Below the pieces are notes generated by a model. The model did no database searches. It was not told the DNA's origin and saw nothing but the letters and a program-made list of their open reading frames with translations. Positions 52,949 to 61,874 of a stretch of DNA of 64,000 nt are shown here, piece by piece. The stretch's first letter is position 1. Each line of letters opens with the position of its first letter. Both the position numbers and the translations under genes were made by a program. The stretch is from positions 1-64,000 of the forward strand of contig JAAUQO010000004.1 of the NCBI GenBank assembly GCA_012032775.1, read 5' to 3'. This DNA comes from Oscillochloris sp. (lineage in GTDB: Bacteria; Chloroflexota; Chloroflexia; Chloroflexales; Chloroflexaceae).

Positions 52949-54568
52949 ATGCGACGGGTCGCTTTTGTGCTTCTGTTTACCATCCTGGCAAGCACGCTGG
53001 CCGGCTGCGGTATCCCCGGATCAACCGCCAACAGCCTGAACATTTCGATCGCCTTCAGCCCCGAAAAAGAAGGCTGGTTACTGGCACAGATCGAACAGTT
53101 CAACCAACAAGCGATGCAAGTCGGCGATCAACGCATCGTGGTTGAGGGGATCAACAAGTCGTCGGGGGCGGCGCGCACCGAGATCCGCAACGGCACACTC
53201 GCGCCGACGATCTGGAGCCCATCGGCTTCAACCTGGCTCGAAGTGCTGAAGCAGGAGAGCGGCGATCAGAATATTGCCGTCTCGGCTGAGCCGCTGGTGC
53301 TTACCCCGGTGGTGATCGGGATGTGGCAGCCGATGGCCGAGGCGATGGGTTGGCCGAATCAGTCGATCGGCTGGAGCGATATGCTGGCCCTGATCGAAAA
53401 TCCCGACGGCTGGGGCGCCTACGGACATCCGGAGTGGGGCCGGTTTTCGTGGGGCCACACCGATCCCGAGATCAGCACGAGCGCCCTGAGTACGCTGCTG
53501 GCCGAGTTCTATGCCGCTGCCGGCAAGCAACGCGGCTTGAGCATTCAGGATGTCGAAAATCCGGCGGCACAGCAGTTTATCCGTGATCTCGGCCAGGGTA
53601 TTAAGCACTACGGCTATAACACGCTGATCTTCTCGGAAAATATGAAGAAGTTCGGCATGAGCTATATTAGCGCCTTCCCGATGGAAGAGATCACCTTGAT
53701 CGACTTTAATAAAGTCAATCCGCCGCCAACACAACTGGTGGCGATCTATCCGCGCGAAGGCACTTTCTGGCATGATAACCCCTTTATCGTGATGAGCAGT
53801 GCGACGCCGGAACAGCGTGAGGCGGCGCAACTGTTCTATGATTTCTTGCTGAGTGAAGAATCGCAGCGGACGGCGATGAGTTTCGGCTTCCGGCCGGCGA
53901 ATATCAACGTACCACTGGCCGATCCAATCAGCCCACGCTATGGCGCGCAACCGCAAGGGGTGCAGACGATCCTGGAAGTGCCGAGCGCCGAGGTGATTGT
54001 GGCGGCGAAGAACGCCTGGTCGTTGAACCGCAAGCGCGCCGACATTATGATTGTCGTGGATACGTCGGGTTCGATGGAGGGTGACAAGATCGAGAATATG
54101 CGCGCCGGCCTCGATGCCTTCTTATTGCGGATCTTGCCTGAGGATCGGGTCGGCTTGATCTCGTTCGACTCGGAGGCGCGGGTGTTGGTACCGCTGAATC
54201 CCTTAACCGATAACCGGATCGCATTACAGGGCGCGATCAGCGAGATGCGTGCCCGCGGCAAGACTGCGATCTTCGATGCGTTGACTCTGGCCCAGGCAGA
54301 GCTTTCGGCTTTGCCGCAGGCCGAAGATGATCGCATCACGGCAATTGTGTTGCTCTCCGACGGGGCCGATAATTCCAGCAGTGCCAGCCTGGATGATGTG
54401 CGACTGCTGTTTGAGGAGAGCGGGATCAGCATTTTCCCGGTCGCCTATGGCGCAGACGCCGATGAAGCGGTCGTCGCAGCAATTGCCGATTTCTCGCGTA
54501 CAATTGTGGTAAAGGGCGATAGCGGCGATATCGCCCAGATCTTCGAGAATTTGAGCCGCTACTTCTAG
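52949..54568 (+). CDS. lipoprotein fusing a solute-binding domain with a vWA domain
   Basis: 539 residues, lipobox STLAGC at residue about 20. Residues 30-330 resemble an ABC solute-binding protein (ISIAFSPEKEGWL, TIWSPSASTWLEVL, AIYPREGTFWHDNPF). Residues about 365-535 are a von Willebrand A domain with an intact metal site (DTSGSMEGD, GKTA, LLSDGADNSS). No transporter gene is next to it, so it is more likely a surface adhesion or sensing protein than part of an importer. Chloroflexota often carry such fusions. Confidence 0.85.
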   Translation: MRRVAFVLLFTILASTLAGCGIPGSTANSLNISIAFSPEKEGWLLAQIEQFNQQAMQVGDQRIVVEGINKSSGAARTEIRNGTLAPTIWSPSASTWLEVLKQESGDQNIAVSAEPLVLTPVVIGMWQPMAEAMGWPNQSIGWSDMLALIENPDGWGAYGHPEWGRFSWGHTDPEISTSALSTLLAEFYAAAGKQRGLSIQDVENPAAQQFIRDLGQGIKHYGYNTLIFSENMKKFGMSYISAFPMEEITLIDFNKVNPPPTQLVAIYPREGTFWHDNPFIVMSSATPEQREAAQLFYDFLLSEESQRTAMSFGFRPANINVPLADPISPRYGAQPQGVQTILEVPSAEVIVAAKNAWSLNRKRADIMIVVDTSGSMEGDKIENMRAGLDAFLLRILPEDRVGLISFDSEARVLVPLNPLTDNRIALQGAISEMRARGKTAIFDALTLAQAELSALPQAEDDRITAIVLLSDGADNSSSASLDDVRLLFEESGISIFPVAYGADADEAVVAAIADFSRTIVVKGDSGDIAQIFENLSRYF

Positions 54569-54679
54569 TGATGCGACGCAACCAGGCATATGATGAAGCA
54601 CATCCCTGTCGGCGACCACACTGGGTCGCCCTTACGCCAATCAGTGCGTCGTACCACAAGGTTATGGAGCATCTTCGCC

Positions 54680-55792
54680 ATGCATATTCCGCGATCCCTT
54701 TTGCTCACCGTTATGCTGCTGGTGTCGTTGTTGCCGGCGGCGCCGGCCAGTGCGCAGGATTCACGCTGTTTCAGTGCGACCGGCTATTGCATTTCAGGCG
54801 AGATTCGGCGCTTCTGGGAGCAGAACGGCGGCCTGCCGGTGTTTGGATATCCGATTACGCCGCAACAACGCGAAACGATCGAGGGTCGCAACCTGGAGGT
54901 GCAATGGTTTGAGCGGAATCGGCTCGAATTACACCCTGAGTTGCCCTGGCCGGCGCGGGTGCAGCTTGGCCGGTTGGGCGCGGATCTGCTGGCTCGCCAG
55001 GGCCGCGATTGGTCGGTTGGTGCATCAGAACCACAGGCAGGCTGTCGCTTCTTCAGTGAGACGGGGCGGAATGTCTGTGGTGCGATGCTGAGCCGCTGGC
55101 GTGCGGCCGGTATCGAGAGTGACGGCCGGCGTGGACTGAGTGAGGCGGAAAATCTGGCGTTGATCGGCCTGCCGTTGACTGATGTCCAGGCAGAGTATTT
55201 GTCGGACGGCCGGATGTATCAGGTGCAGTGGTTCGAGCGGGCGCGCATGGAATGGCATCCGGAGTTGCCGGGCGGCGGCGGTGTGCTGCTCGGATTGCTC
55301 GGAACTGAGTACGGGCCACAGGCGCTGAGTGGGCCGGCGATCCGGGTTGCGCCGCTGCGCTTGCAGGTTCCGCTGATCAACCTCGACCACCCGATTACGG
55401 CGGTTGGGCTCGACCGGAATGGCGTGCCGATTGTGCCCGATCACGATATCGGTTGGTACGAATTGAGCGCAGCACCGGGCGCGGGCGAGAATATTGTGCT
55501 CTGGGGCCATGTGTTACGCTTCCGGCATGCCCCGGATCTTCCGGCGCCGTTCGCGCACCTGAAAGACGTGCCGGTAGGCGCACGAATCACGCTGATCAAC
55601 CAGGACGGCGAGCGTTTTGCGTATGTGGTAAGCCGCCAGATCTGGGTAACGCCCGATCAGGTACAGTATATCTTGCCGCAGGGCCGGGAAATGGTGACAA
55701 TGGTTTCGTGTATCGGCGATCAGGTGATCGAAGATGGCGAAGTTACCGATATGACGCATCGCTTAATCACGATCGCGGAACCGGTCAGGTAG
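54680..55792 (+). CDS. secreted sortase-like protein with two LGFP-like modules
   Basis: 370 residues: signal peptide (LLLTVMLLVSLLPAAPASA), two modules of the C..ATGYCI..EIRRFWEQNGG / FGYPITP / QWFERNRLELHPE type, and a class E/F sortase fold. The sortase triad is visible: GHV His, MVSCIGD Cys and the THRLI Arg. Sortases cleave and join surface proteins; here the enzyme itself carries the wall-type modules. Start chosen at ATG 54680 because the signal peptide begins there. It follows the vWA lipoprotein by 111 bases. Confidence 0.82.
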   Translation: MHIPRSLLLTVMLLVSLLPAAPASAQDSRCFSATGYCISGEIRRFWEQNGGLPVFGYPITPQQRETIEGRNLEVQWFERNRLELHPELPWPARVQLGRLGADLLARQGRDWSVGASEPQAGCRFFSETGRNVCGAMLSRWRAAGIESDGRRGLSEAENLALIGLPLTDVQAEYLSDGRMYQVQWFERARMEWHPELPGGGGVLLGLLGTEYGPQALSGPAIRVAPLRLQVPLINLDHPITAVGLDRNGVPIVPDHDIGWYELSAAPGAGENIVLWGHVLRFRHAPDLPAPFAHLKDVPVGARITLINQDGERFAYVVSRQIWVTPDQVQYILPQGREMVTMVSCIGDQVIEDGEVTDMTHRLITIAEPVR

Positions 55793-55916
55793 GGAGAGAT
55801 GAGGTGTGCGGCGGAGATTGGGACGCTCGTATGACACAGTTCAATGCCCTGCCCTTAAGCTGAAGCGGCTCTTTGGATGCTACAACCGGCCCACATGATC
55901 GGTGCAAGAGGATCTT

Positions 55917-56945
55917 ATGAGCAGAGCAGGCGGCGGAACCAAGCGGAGTTCCTGGCTCACGTTTCGACGGCGCCTGTTGTTGGTGCGAGCATTACTACGC
56001 GCACCGGCAAGCAGCGCCGAGTTGGTTGCGCTGGTCAATAACGAACTGGGCGAGCAGGGGTATCCAACCGCCGCTGCTGCCGCGTTAAAACATGATTTCG
56101 ATGCGCTCAAGGGTGAGTATGGCTGTCAGATCATCTATGATCGCCAGAACCGCCGCTATCGGCTCGATGAATTAGGCGAACTCGCCCTGCTCGATCTGCC
56201 GGATGAGCAGTTGGAGGCGCTGGCGTTTCTGGAAGCCAGTTTCCCCGACGGTAGCAGTTTACCGGAACACGCGAATCTGCGCACATTGATCGAACGGGTG
56301 GTGCTGCTGTTACCACCGGCGCGGCAGGCGCAACATCGCAATCGGCGCAGTGCGATCAAGCTCGGGATCGGCATCGGCGCAAAGCAGATTGACGCCGATA
56401 CGCTCAATGTGGTCAAAAAAGCGATCGATTTGCGCCGGGAACTGAGTTTCGCGTATCTGAGTACATTCGACCAGGAGACGCCCCGCCGGCACCGGGTTGC
56501 GCCCTACGGGATCACATTCCGGCCCGAGGGCCATGGCTATCTGGATGCGACCTTTCTGGAGGCTACGCCGAGCGGTGGCGAGACAGTGTATGCCGCGATT
56601 GAGTATCGCCTTGATCGCATTATCTCCGGTTCGGCCAGCATTTTGCCGACTGTATTGCCGCCAATCAGGCCGGCGCCCCTCAGTTACCACCTGCGCTATA
56701 CCCTGGCGCCGCCGGTTGGCCGGCGGCGTGATGTTGCCACCTATTTCCCCAACTCGCAGATCACCTATGGCGATGACGGCAGCGCCGAGGTAACGGCAAC
56801 CGTTACCAATCTCTGGCAGGCACGCCAGATTTTGCTGCGCTACGGCGATGCATGCTACGTTCACGAACCGCAGGAACTGGTGCAACTCTTCGCACGTACG
56901 GCGGCGGGATTGCAACGCATGTATGGGCAGATGCATGAGGCGTGA
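55917..56945 (+). CDS. WYL-domain transcriptional regulator
   Basis: 342 residues: N-terminal winged helix (RRLLLVRALLRAPASSAELV), WYL-type barrel (RELSFAYLSTFDQETPRRHRVAPYGI) and a C-terminal extension domain. WYL proteins sense nucleic-acid fragments or other ligands and control defence, DNA repair or metabolism genes. ATG 55917 after AAGAGGAT. No obvious target gene next to it. Confidence 0.85.
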   Translation: MSRAGGGTKRSSWLTFRRRLLLVRALLRAPASSAELVALVNNELGEQGYPTAAAAALKHDFDALKGEYGCQIIYDRQNRRYRLDELGELALLDLPDEQLEALAFLEASFPDGSSLPEHANLRTLIERVVLLLPPARQAQHRNRRSAIKLGIGIGAKQIDADTLNVVKKAIDLRRELSFAYLSTFDQETPRRHRVAPYGITFRPEGHGYLDATFLEATPSGGETVYAAIEYRLDRIISGSASILPTVLPPIRPAPLSYHLRYTLAPPVGRRRDVATYFPNSQITYGDDGSAEVTATVTNLWQARQILLRYGDACYVHEPQELVQLFARTAAGLQRMYGQMHEA

Positions 56946-57004
56946 GGCGTGGCCGGGAACAGCGCGAGCAACAAAACTTCTGGCTTTCGCACTCTGCATT
57001 CAGA

Positions 57005-57952
57005 TTAGGAGCCAACAGCAGCCGGGCGCCGGCCGGGAAGTCGGAGCGACAAGCCAGGTAAGATTGCGGCAATCAAAATCAGCGCCATGCCCACCACTTG
57101 CAGCGGCGCCACCTGTTCCCCCAGCAACACAACCGCCAGCAGCGTCGCAATCGGCGCTTCGATCACCACAATCAGGCTGGCGATCCGGCCGGGAATATGG
57201 CGCAAACTGATCGTGAATAAGGCATAGCCGATAAGTGTCGGTCCAAGGGCGATCGCCAGCACCAACCACCATTGGCCGAAACCGGGTTGCGGACCCAGCC
57301 GAAACAACTCGGTCGGGCCGATTACTGCCAAGCCGACGATCAACAAAGTCAGTGTACCGAAACTCATGGTCAGAGCCAATGAAAGCCAGGGGCTAACCCG
57401 CGAGACGGCGCGCTGGTTGAAGAGCACGTAGACGGCATGGGTTAGCGCAGATCCGATACCGACCACAATCCCCAACCACGACGTACGTAAGGTGCCGAGG
57501 TCGTAGAGCTGAACCAGCAACACGCACCCAAGCAGCGCCAACCCTAATCCAATCACATGGGGCGTACTAATCGCCTCTTGAAAGAGCAAGCGGGCGCCGA
57601 TTGTGACAAATGTCGGGTAGAGGTAGATCAGAACAATTCCCAGCGCAGCGCCGTTCAGCGCGATTGAAGAGACGAAAAGGGCATGATAGATCCCGATGCT
57701 GATCACACCGGCCAGGGCAAAGCCACGCAACTCGGGAGCACTAAGCTGCGGCACACGACAACGGCCCAACAATACGGCGCCGCCGATTGCGGTCAGAAGC
57801 GCCACCGCTATTACTGCATCACGCCAGAAAGCCGCAGCGAGCGCATGCGCGCCGTAGCCATCGAGCAAATAACTCAAGCCGGGGCTTGTTGCAGCCCAGG
57901 TTATCGCTGCGAGAATACAAAGGATATAGCCGAATCGGGTCGATGAGTTCAT
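57005..57952 (-). CDS. EamA/DMT-family transporter
   Basis: 315 residues with ten hydrophobic helices in two EamA repeats (ILAAITWAATSPGLSYLL... and GIVVGIGSALTHAVYVLFNQ). Ex- or imports small metabolites; substrate not predictable. Starts at ATG 57952. Convergent with the WYL gene. Confidence 0.88.
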   Translation of the reverse strand: MNSSTRFGYILCILAAITWAATSPGLSYLLDGYGAHALAAAFWRDAVIAVALLTAIGGAVLLGRCRVPQLSAPELRGFALAGVISIGIYHALFVSSIALNGAALGIVLIYLYPTFVTIGARLLFQEAISTPHVIGLGLALLGCVLLVQLYDLGTLRTSWLGIVVGIGSALTHAVYVLFNQRAVSRVSPWLSLALTMSFGTLTLLIVGLAVIGPTELFRLGPQPGFGQWWLVLAIALGPTLIGYALFTISLRHIPGRIASLIVVIEAPIATLLAVVLLGEQVAPLQVVGMALILIAAILPGLSLRLPGRRPAAVGS

Positions 57953-58202
57953 TATGGAACCTTGTTTACGAAGAAAGGCGCAATTGTTCGATTATAACCA
58001 GAAGACTCCGCAGACGATAGTGACAAGCCGGGATCGGCGAACGACACCAATTGGCCTGGATGGGTTGCCCTAAAATGGCCCTGTGACGATTGCACGATGC
58101 CGGTAGAATTGAATGTGACAAGTCGATACAACGACTGATCACTCAACCCTGGCCCGGCTCTATCCTGAACCCTGGATCCTCGATTGAAGTAGAAGCGATT
58201 CC

Positions 58203-59606
58203 ATGAGCACTGAGACAACCGATCATGGGGCGACATATGCCGCCGCCTATGATGTCCCGATCTACCAGAAGGCCGTCGATCACGTCTGGATTCACACTGT
58301 CAATTACATTGAACTAGCCCAAAAGCAGGGCATGCATGTGTTCGAGCGCGGCGAGGGCAGCACACTCTACGATGCCCGCGGCGAAGCCTGGATCGATGCG
58401 CTCTCGGGCTTGTGGGTGGTCAACGCCGGCCATGGCCGGGCCGAAATCGCCGATGCGATGGCCGAACAGGCGCGTAAACTGGCCTATGTCTCGTCGGCGG
58501 CGTATACCTCGATCCCGGCAGTGCAGTTGGCCCAAAGCCTGGCCGGCATCACTCCCGGCGATCTGGAGCGGGTCTTCTTCTCGTCGGGCGGTTCCGAGGC
58601 GGTTGAGACGGCGCTGAAGATCGCGAAACAGGTGCAGGTGCTGCGTGGCTTTCCCAAGCGCTACAAGATCATCGCCCGCCGCGGATCGTACCACGGCATG
58701 ACCTTTGGCGCCATGAGTTTGACGACGGGAAATCGGGCGGCCCAGGAGCGCTTTTTCGGGCCGTTGATGGACGGCGTCTACCATACGCCGTCGCCGAATC
58801 GCTACCGCAATGATTTCGGCCTCGCGGGTGAAGAGGGCGACATCATGTGCGCCAGGTGGGTCGAACAGGAGATTCTGTTCCAGGGGCCGGAAACGGTGGC
58901 GGCGGTGATCGGCGAGCCAATTTCGTCATCAAACGGCGTCCACATCCCCTCGCCGAAGTACTGGCAGTTGTTGCGCGAAATCTGTGATCGCCACGGTGTG
59001 CTGCTGATTATGGACGAGGTGATCAATGGCTTCGGGCGCACCGGCGCCTGGTTCGCCACCGAACACTTCGGGGTCACGCCGGACATCATGACAATGGCGA
59101 AGGGTTTGTCGAGCGGGTATGCGCCGATCGCTGCGACGATTGTGCGGCCGCATGTGTTCGATGTCTTCAACGACGAGCGCAATACGGTGAGCCATCTGCT
59201 GACATTCGGCGGGCAGGCGGTGGCGGCGGCGGCGGCGCTGAAGAATATCGAGATCATCGAGCGCGAGGGCCTGGTTGCGCGGGCGGTGGTGATGGGCGAT
59301 TATCTGCTGGCCGGATTGCGTATGCTGGCCGAACGGCATCCGAGCGTCGGCGATGCCCGTGGGCTGGGGTTGTTGTGCGCGATCGAGTTGGTGAAAGATA
59401 AGGAAACCAGGGAGAAGTGGCCGCGCGATGCGGCGTTCATCAAGCGGATCAACGAGTTGGTGCTGGAGCGCCGCATGCTGACGCGGGTCTGGGAGATTTT
59501 GCATGTGGCGCCGCCGCTCGTGATCACGCACGAGGAGATCGACCGCATGATCGCAATTCTTGATGAGAGCATCGGGATCGCGGAGCGCGAATTCGGGATG
59601 GCGTAG
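58203..59606 (+). CDS. class III (omega) aminotransferase
   Basis: 467 residues, PLP-dependent. Motifs: DALSGLWVVNAGHGR, FFSSGGSEAVETALK, YHGMTFGAMS, LLIMDEVINGFGRTG (PLP-binding Asp) and the Schiff-base Lys in MTMAKGLSSG. Nearest to putrescine/beta-alanine:pyruvate aminotransferases. Stands alone, so pathway unknown. Confidence 0.93.
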   Translation: MSTETTDHGATYAAAYDVPIYQKAVDHVWIHTVNYIELAQKQGMHVFERGEGSTLYDARGEAWIDALSGLWVVNAGHGRAEIADAMAEQARKLAYVSSAAYTSIPAVQLAQSLAGITPGDLERVFFSSGGSEAVETALKIAKQVQVLRGFPKRYKIIARRGSYHGMTFGAMSLTTGNRAAQERFFGPLMDGVYHTPSPNRYRNDFGLAGEEGDIMCARWVEQEILFQGPETVAAVIGEPISSSNGVHIPSPKYWQLLREICDRHGVLLIMDEVINGFGRTGAWFATEHFGVTPDIMTMAKGLSSGYAPIAATIVRPHVFDVFNDERNTVSHLLTFGGQAVAAAAALKNIEIIEREGLVARAVVMGDYLLAGLRMLAERHPSVGDARGLGLLCAIELVKDKETREKWPRDAAFIKRINELVLERRMLTRVWEILHVAPPLVITHEEIDRMIAILDESIGIAEREFGMA

Positions 59607-59612
59607 GAACAG

Positions 59613-59642
59613 GTAAGGGGCCGAGCATGCTCGACCCCTTAC
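59613..59642. terminator. bidirectional terminator
   Basis: GTAAGGGG ... CCCCTTAC with an inner GAGCATGCTC, between convergent genes. Confidence 0.75.
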
Positions 59643-59658
59643 ACTATCACCGGATATC

Positions 59659-60054
59659 CTACAACGTCACTGTGGTTTCAACATTGTTGACCATGATCGT
59701 CCATTCGCCGGGTTCAAACGGCCCCTGGAATATGATGGTTTCCTCAAACATTTGCGCGATCATGGTACAGGCTTCGGCGCCGCTGTGATTGCCGAGCGCG
59801 GTGATGGTGATGGTTCGAGCAGCATTGTCGCGCTCAGAAGTGATTTCGCCCATGCTGGTGCAACCGTCGGGCAGAATACCGGCGAAGCGAACCTGAAGCT
59901 GGATCGGGAAGGATTCCATAATCGCCGTATCAACCGTGTCGATCGGCAGAGTAACGGTGCGCGGCTGGGTAGTTGTGGCGGCGGCGTATGCGCCCAGCAG
60001 CAGTACAAGCAGCAGCGCGGAAATCAGGCGCAACATTGGGATACTCACTTTCAT
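59659..60054 (-). CDS. small secreted protein, family unknown
   Basis: 131 residues from ATG 60054: signal peptide (MLRLISALLLVLLLGAYAAA), then a beta-rich domain with two Cys (PDGCTSMGE and GAEACTMIAQ) that may form a disulfide. It ends PGEWTIMVNNVETTVTL, like an inhibitor- or Ig-like strand. No family recognised. Confidence 0.7.
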   Translation of the reverse strand: MKVSIPMLRLISALLLVLLLGAYAAATTTQPRTVTLPIDTVDTAIMESFPIQLQVRFAGILPDGCTSMGEITSERDNAARTITITALGNHSGAEACTMIAQMFEETIIFQGPFEPGEWTIMVNNVETTVTL

Positions 60055-60206
60055 GTCGGTTCCGACGCTGTCGGAACATACTGTATCTGTTGGGTTATTG
60101 CAGCGTCGCAACAACACCGACAAGACGACCGACACGCTTCATAAGTTCCCGCGATAATTTAACACAGCGCTAATACGGGATTAATTCGCTTCTAACGCGG
60201 CGCATC

Positions 60207-60324
60207 TATACTACAAATGTGTCGTGAGCAGCGTTACTCGGCGGCGGCAACGCACACACGCCCGACACAACATAGATGCCGCCTTAACCCCAACTCCCGG
60301 CTGCTCAAATGAGCGGCCGTTTTT
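60207..60324 (+). ncRNA. structured small RNA candidate
   Basis: A -10 box TATACT (60207-60212) precedes a stretch folding as GTGTCG (60219-60224) with CGACAC (60263-60268), enclosing GCGTT/AACGC. It ends in a good intrinsic terminator (GGCTGCTC/GAGCGGCC then GTTTTT, 60299-60324). No open frame. The -35 box is weak. There is no upstream plus-strand gene that this terminator could serve closely. Confidence 0.45.
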
Positions 60325-60380
60325 GATTCTTTCAGGATGCGCGGTTCGGCAACACCGAATCGCATCAGGCATTGTTGCTG

Positions 60381-61151
60381 TTAGCGGCTCGGGGCGGCGA
60401 CGGCGATCAGGCGCGGGCTTGAGGAATGGTATTCGTCGAGGTCGTAGGAACCGTAGATCGCCCGAATCGAGAAACCGGCCCGCGCCAGCAGATGTTCGAG
60501 TTCGTAGCGGTACAGCCAACGCATGGTGAAGCGCATGGTGCGCCGGGAAAGATTGCCGGCGGCGTCGGTCTCGTCGTAGAGATAGGTAACATAACTGAGT
60601 TGAGCGGCGGCATCGCTGTCGATCGCGATGAATTTCTGGACATGCTTGCCGTCGAGGGTGTATTCGCGGTCGAAAACCAGGCGGTTATCTTCGCGCATGA
60701 TCGCGGTTGGATCGGGGTTGAAGAGATCGACAATGAGCAGACCGCGGCGGCTGAGTGCGCGCCGGGCATTGCTAAGAGTCGCCAACTGATCTGCGACGGT
60801 TTCAAGATGCATGAAGGAGTTGACGGCGACGAAGATCAGGTTGAAGTGGCCGGATGGCAATTCGACGGTACGCACGTCGGCTTCGATGAATGTGGCCCGA
60901 TTGGATATGTCGTTCGGATCGGTTTCGGCCAGATTGGCGCGGGCGAGTTCAAGCATTGTCGGCGAGATATCGATGCCGGTAACGTTGAAACCGTCGGCGA
61001 CGAGCGGCAGCATAACCCGGCCGGTGCCGCACATCAACTCAAGAATCGGCCCGCCGGTACGACGGGCCATCTCGCGGAAGAACGGCAGATCATCGTGGTA
61101 GTCGCGGAAATCTGCGTCATAGTAGCGGGCAAAGGGGTCGTAGGTGTTCAT
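60381..61151 (-). CDS. SAM-dependent methyltransferase
   Basis: 256 residues. Class I Rossmann fold: motif I ILELMCGTGRV, GIDISPTML, the post-motif FIEADVRTVEL and the N/D.F position VAVNSFMHL. Substrate unknown. Overlaps the preceding gene by ATGA, so the two are coupled. Confidence 0.88.
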   Translation of the reverse strand: MNTYDPFARYYDADFRDYHDDLPFFREMARRTGGPILELMCGTGRVMLPLVADGFNVTGIDISPTMLELARANLAETDPNDISNRATFIEADVRTVELPSGHFNLIFVAVNSFMHLETVADQLATLSNARRALSRRGLLIVDLFNPDPTAIMREDNRLVFDREYTLDGKHVQKFIAIDSDAAAQLSYVTYLYDETDAAGNLSRRTMRFTMRWLYRYELEHLLARAGFSIRAIYGSYDLDEYHSSSPRLIAVAAPSR

Positions 61152-61672
61152 ATTGCGCCGCTCAGAAAGATGGCCACAACCAGGAACAGACCGAAGAACA
61201 CAACTCCGATAATGCCGAAGGCGAGGATGCGCGGATCAATAATCGGCTCAAAACGCGGCGGTCCACTGGGCGGCAGCGCGGAATTCGGCGTACGGATCGA
61301 TGGCGCGCCGGGCGTTCCACTCGACCGACGCGCCGTTGTTTGTGCGCGGATCTGCTCGGGCGAGGGCGGTGTGGAAATTGTTGTCGGCTGGCGTCGTTGC
61401 GGCGGCGGCTGCATCGGGCGCGGCGGAACGGTGGTGTTTGTCGGCAGGCGGGTATCGCCGCCCTGATTCATCCGCCCCAGGCCACCGATCACCGATTGGG
61501 CGATCATGAGGATGACGTAGAGCACGACGAATCCGCCGAAAACCATGCCGCTGCTGATTGGTTGGCCGGTAAGTTGCGAGAGCGCGCGGGCGATCGGCGG
61601 CACAAGTTGCGCGCCGAAGATCAGAAACAGGAAGAAGACCCAGCCGAGCCATCCACCACGATTGCGTTGCAT
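61148..61672 (-). CDS. membrane protein, family unknown
   Basis: 174 residues: two helices near the N-terminus (WVFFLFLIFGAQLV, GFVVLYVILMIAQSVIG), a Pro/Gln/Arg-rich disordered middle and a final helix (ILAFGIIGVVFFGLFLVVAIFL). Its stop overlaps the methyltransferase start. No function assigned. Confidence 0.7.
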   Translation of the reverse strand: MQRNRGGWLGWVFFLFLIFGAQLVPPIARALSQLTGQPISSGMVFGGFVVLYVILMIAQSVIGGLGRMNQGGDTRLPTNTTVPPRPMQPPPQRRQPTTISTPPSPEQIRAQTTARRSSGTPGAPSIRTPNSALPPSGPPRFEPIIDPRILAFGIIGVVFFGLFLVVAIFLSGAI

Positions 61673-61698
61673 ACACCACCTCTGGCAAGAGGATTGTA

Positions 61699-61721
61699 GG
61701 ATACAGGATACAGGATATAGG
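61699..61721. repeat. three seven-base units
   Basis: GGATACA, GGATACA, GGATATA in tandem upstream of the membrane protein gene; a further sequence family of the seven-base repeats. Confidence 0.6.
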
Positions 61722-61834
61722 GTGCGGTTTGGCCTGCTGAAATAATTTGCTGAAGTGCGTTCTCAGTTGTTTGCATTCATTTGAACAGGGTAGCAGTATT
61801 GTAGCATGATCACATGCGGTGAACGTTGAGTAGC

Positions 61835-61869
61835 GAACGGGTTGGACAAGTATTTCGTCCAACCCGTTC
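61835..61869 (-). terminator. terminator of the GH31 gene
   Basis: GAACGGGTTGGAC and its perfect complement (13 bp) with a nine-base loop, directly after the GH31 stop. Confidence 0.7.
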
Positions 61870-61874
61870 CACTT

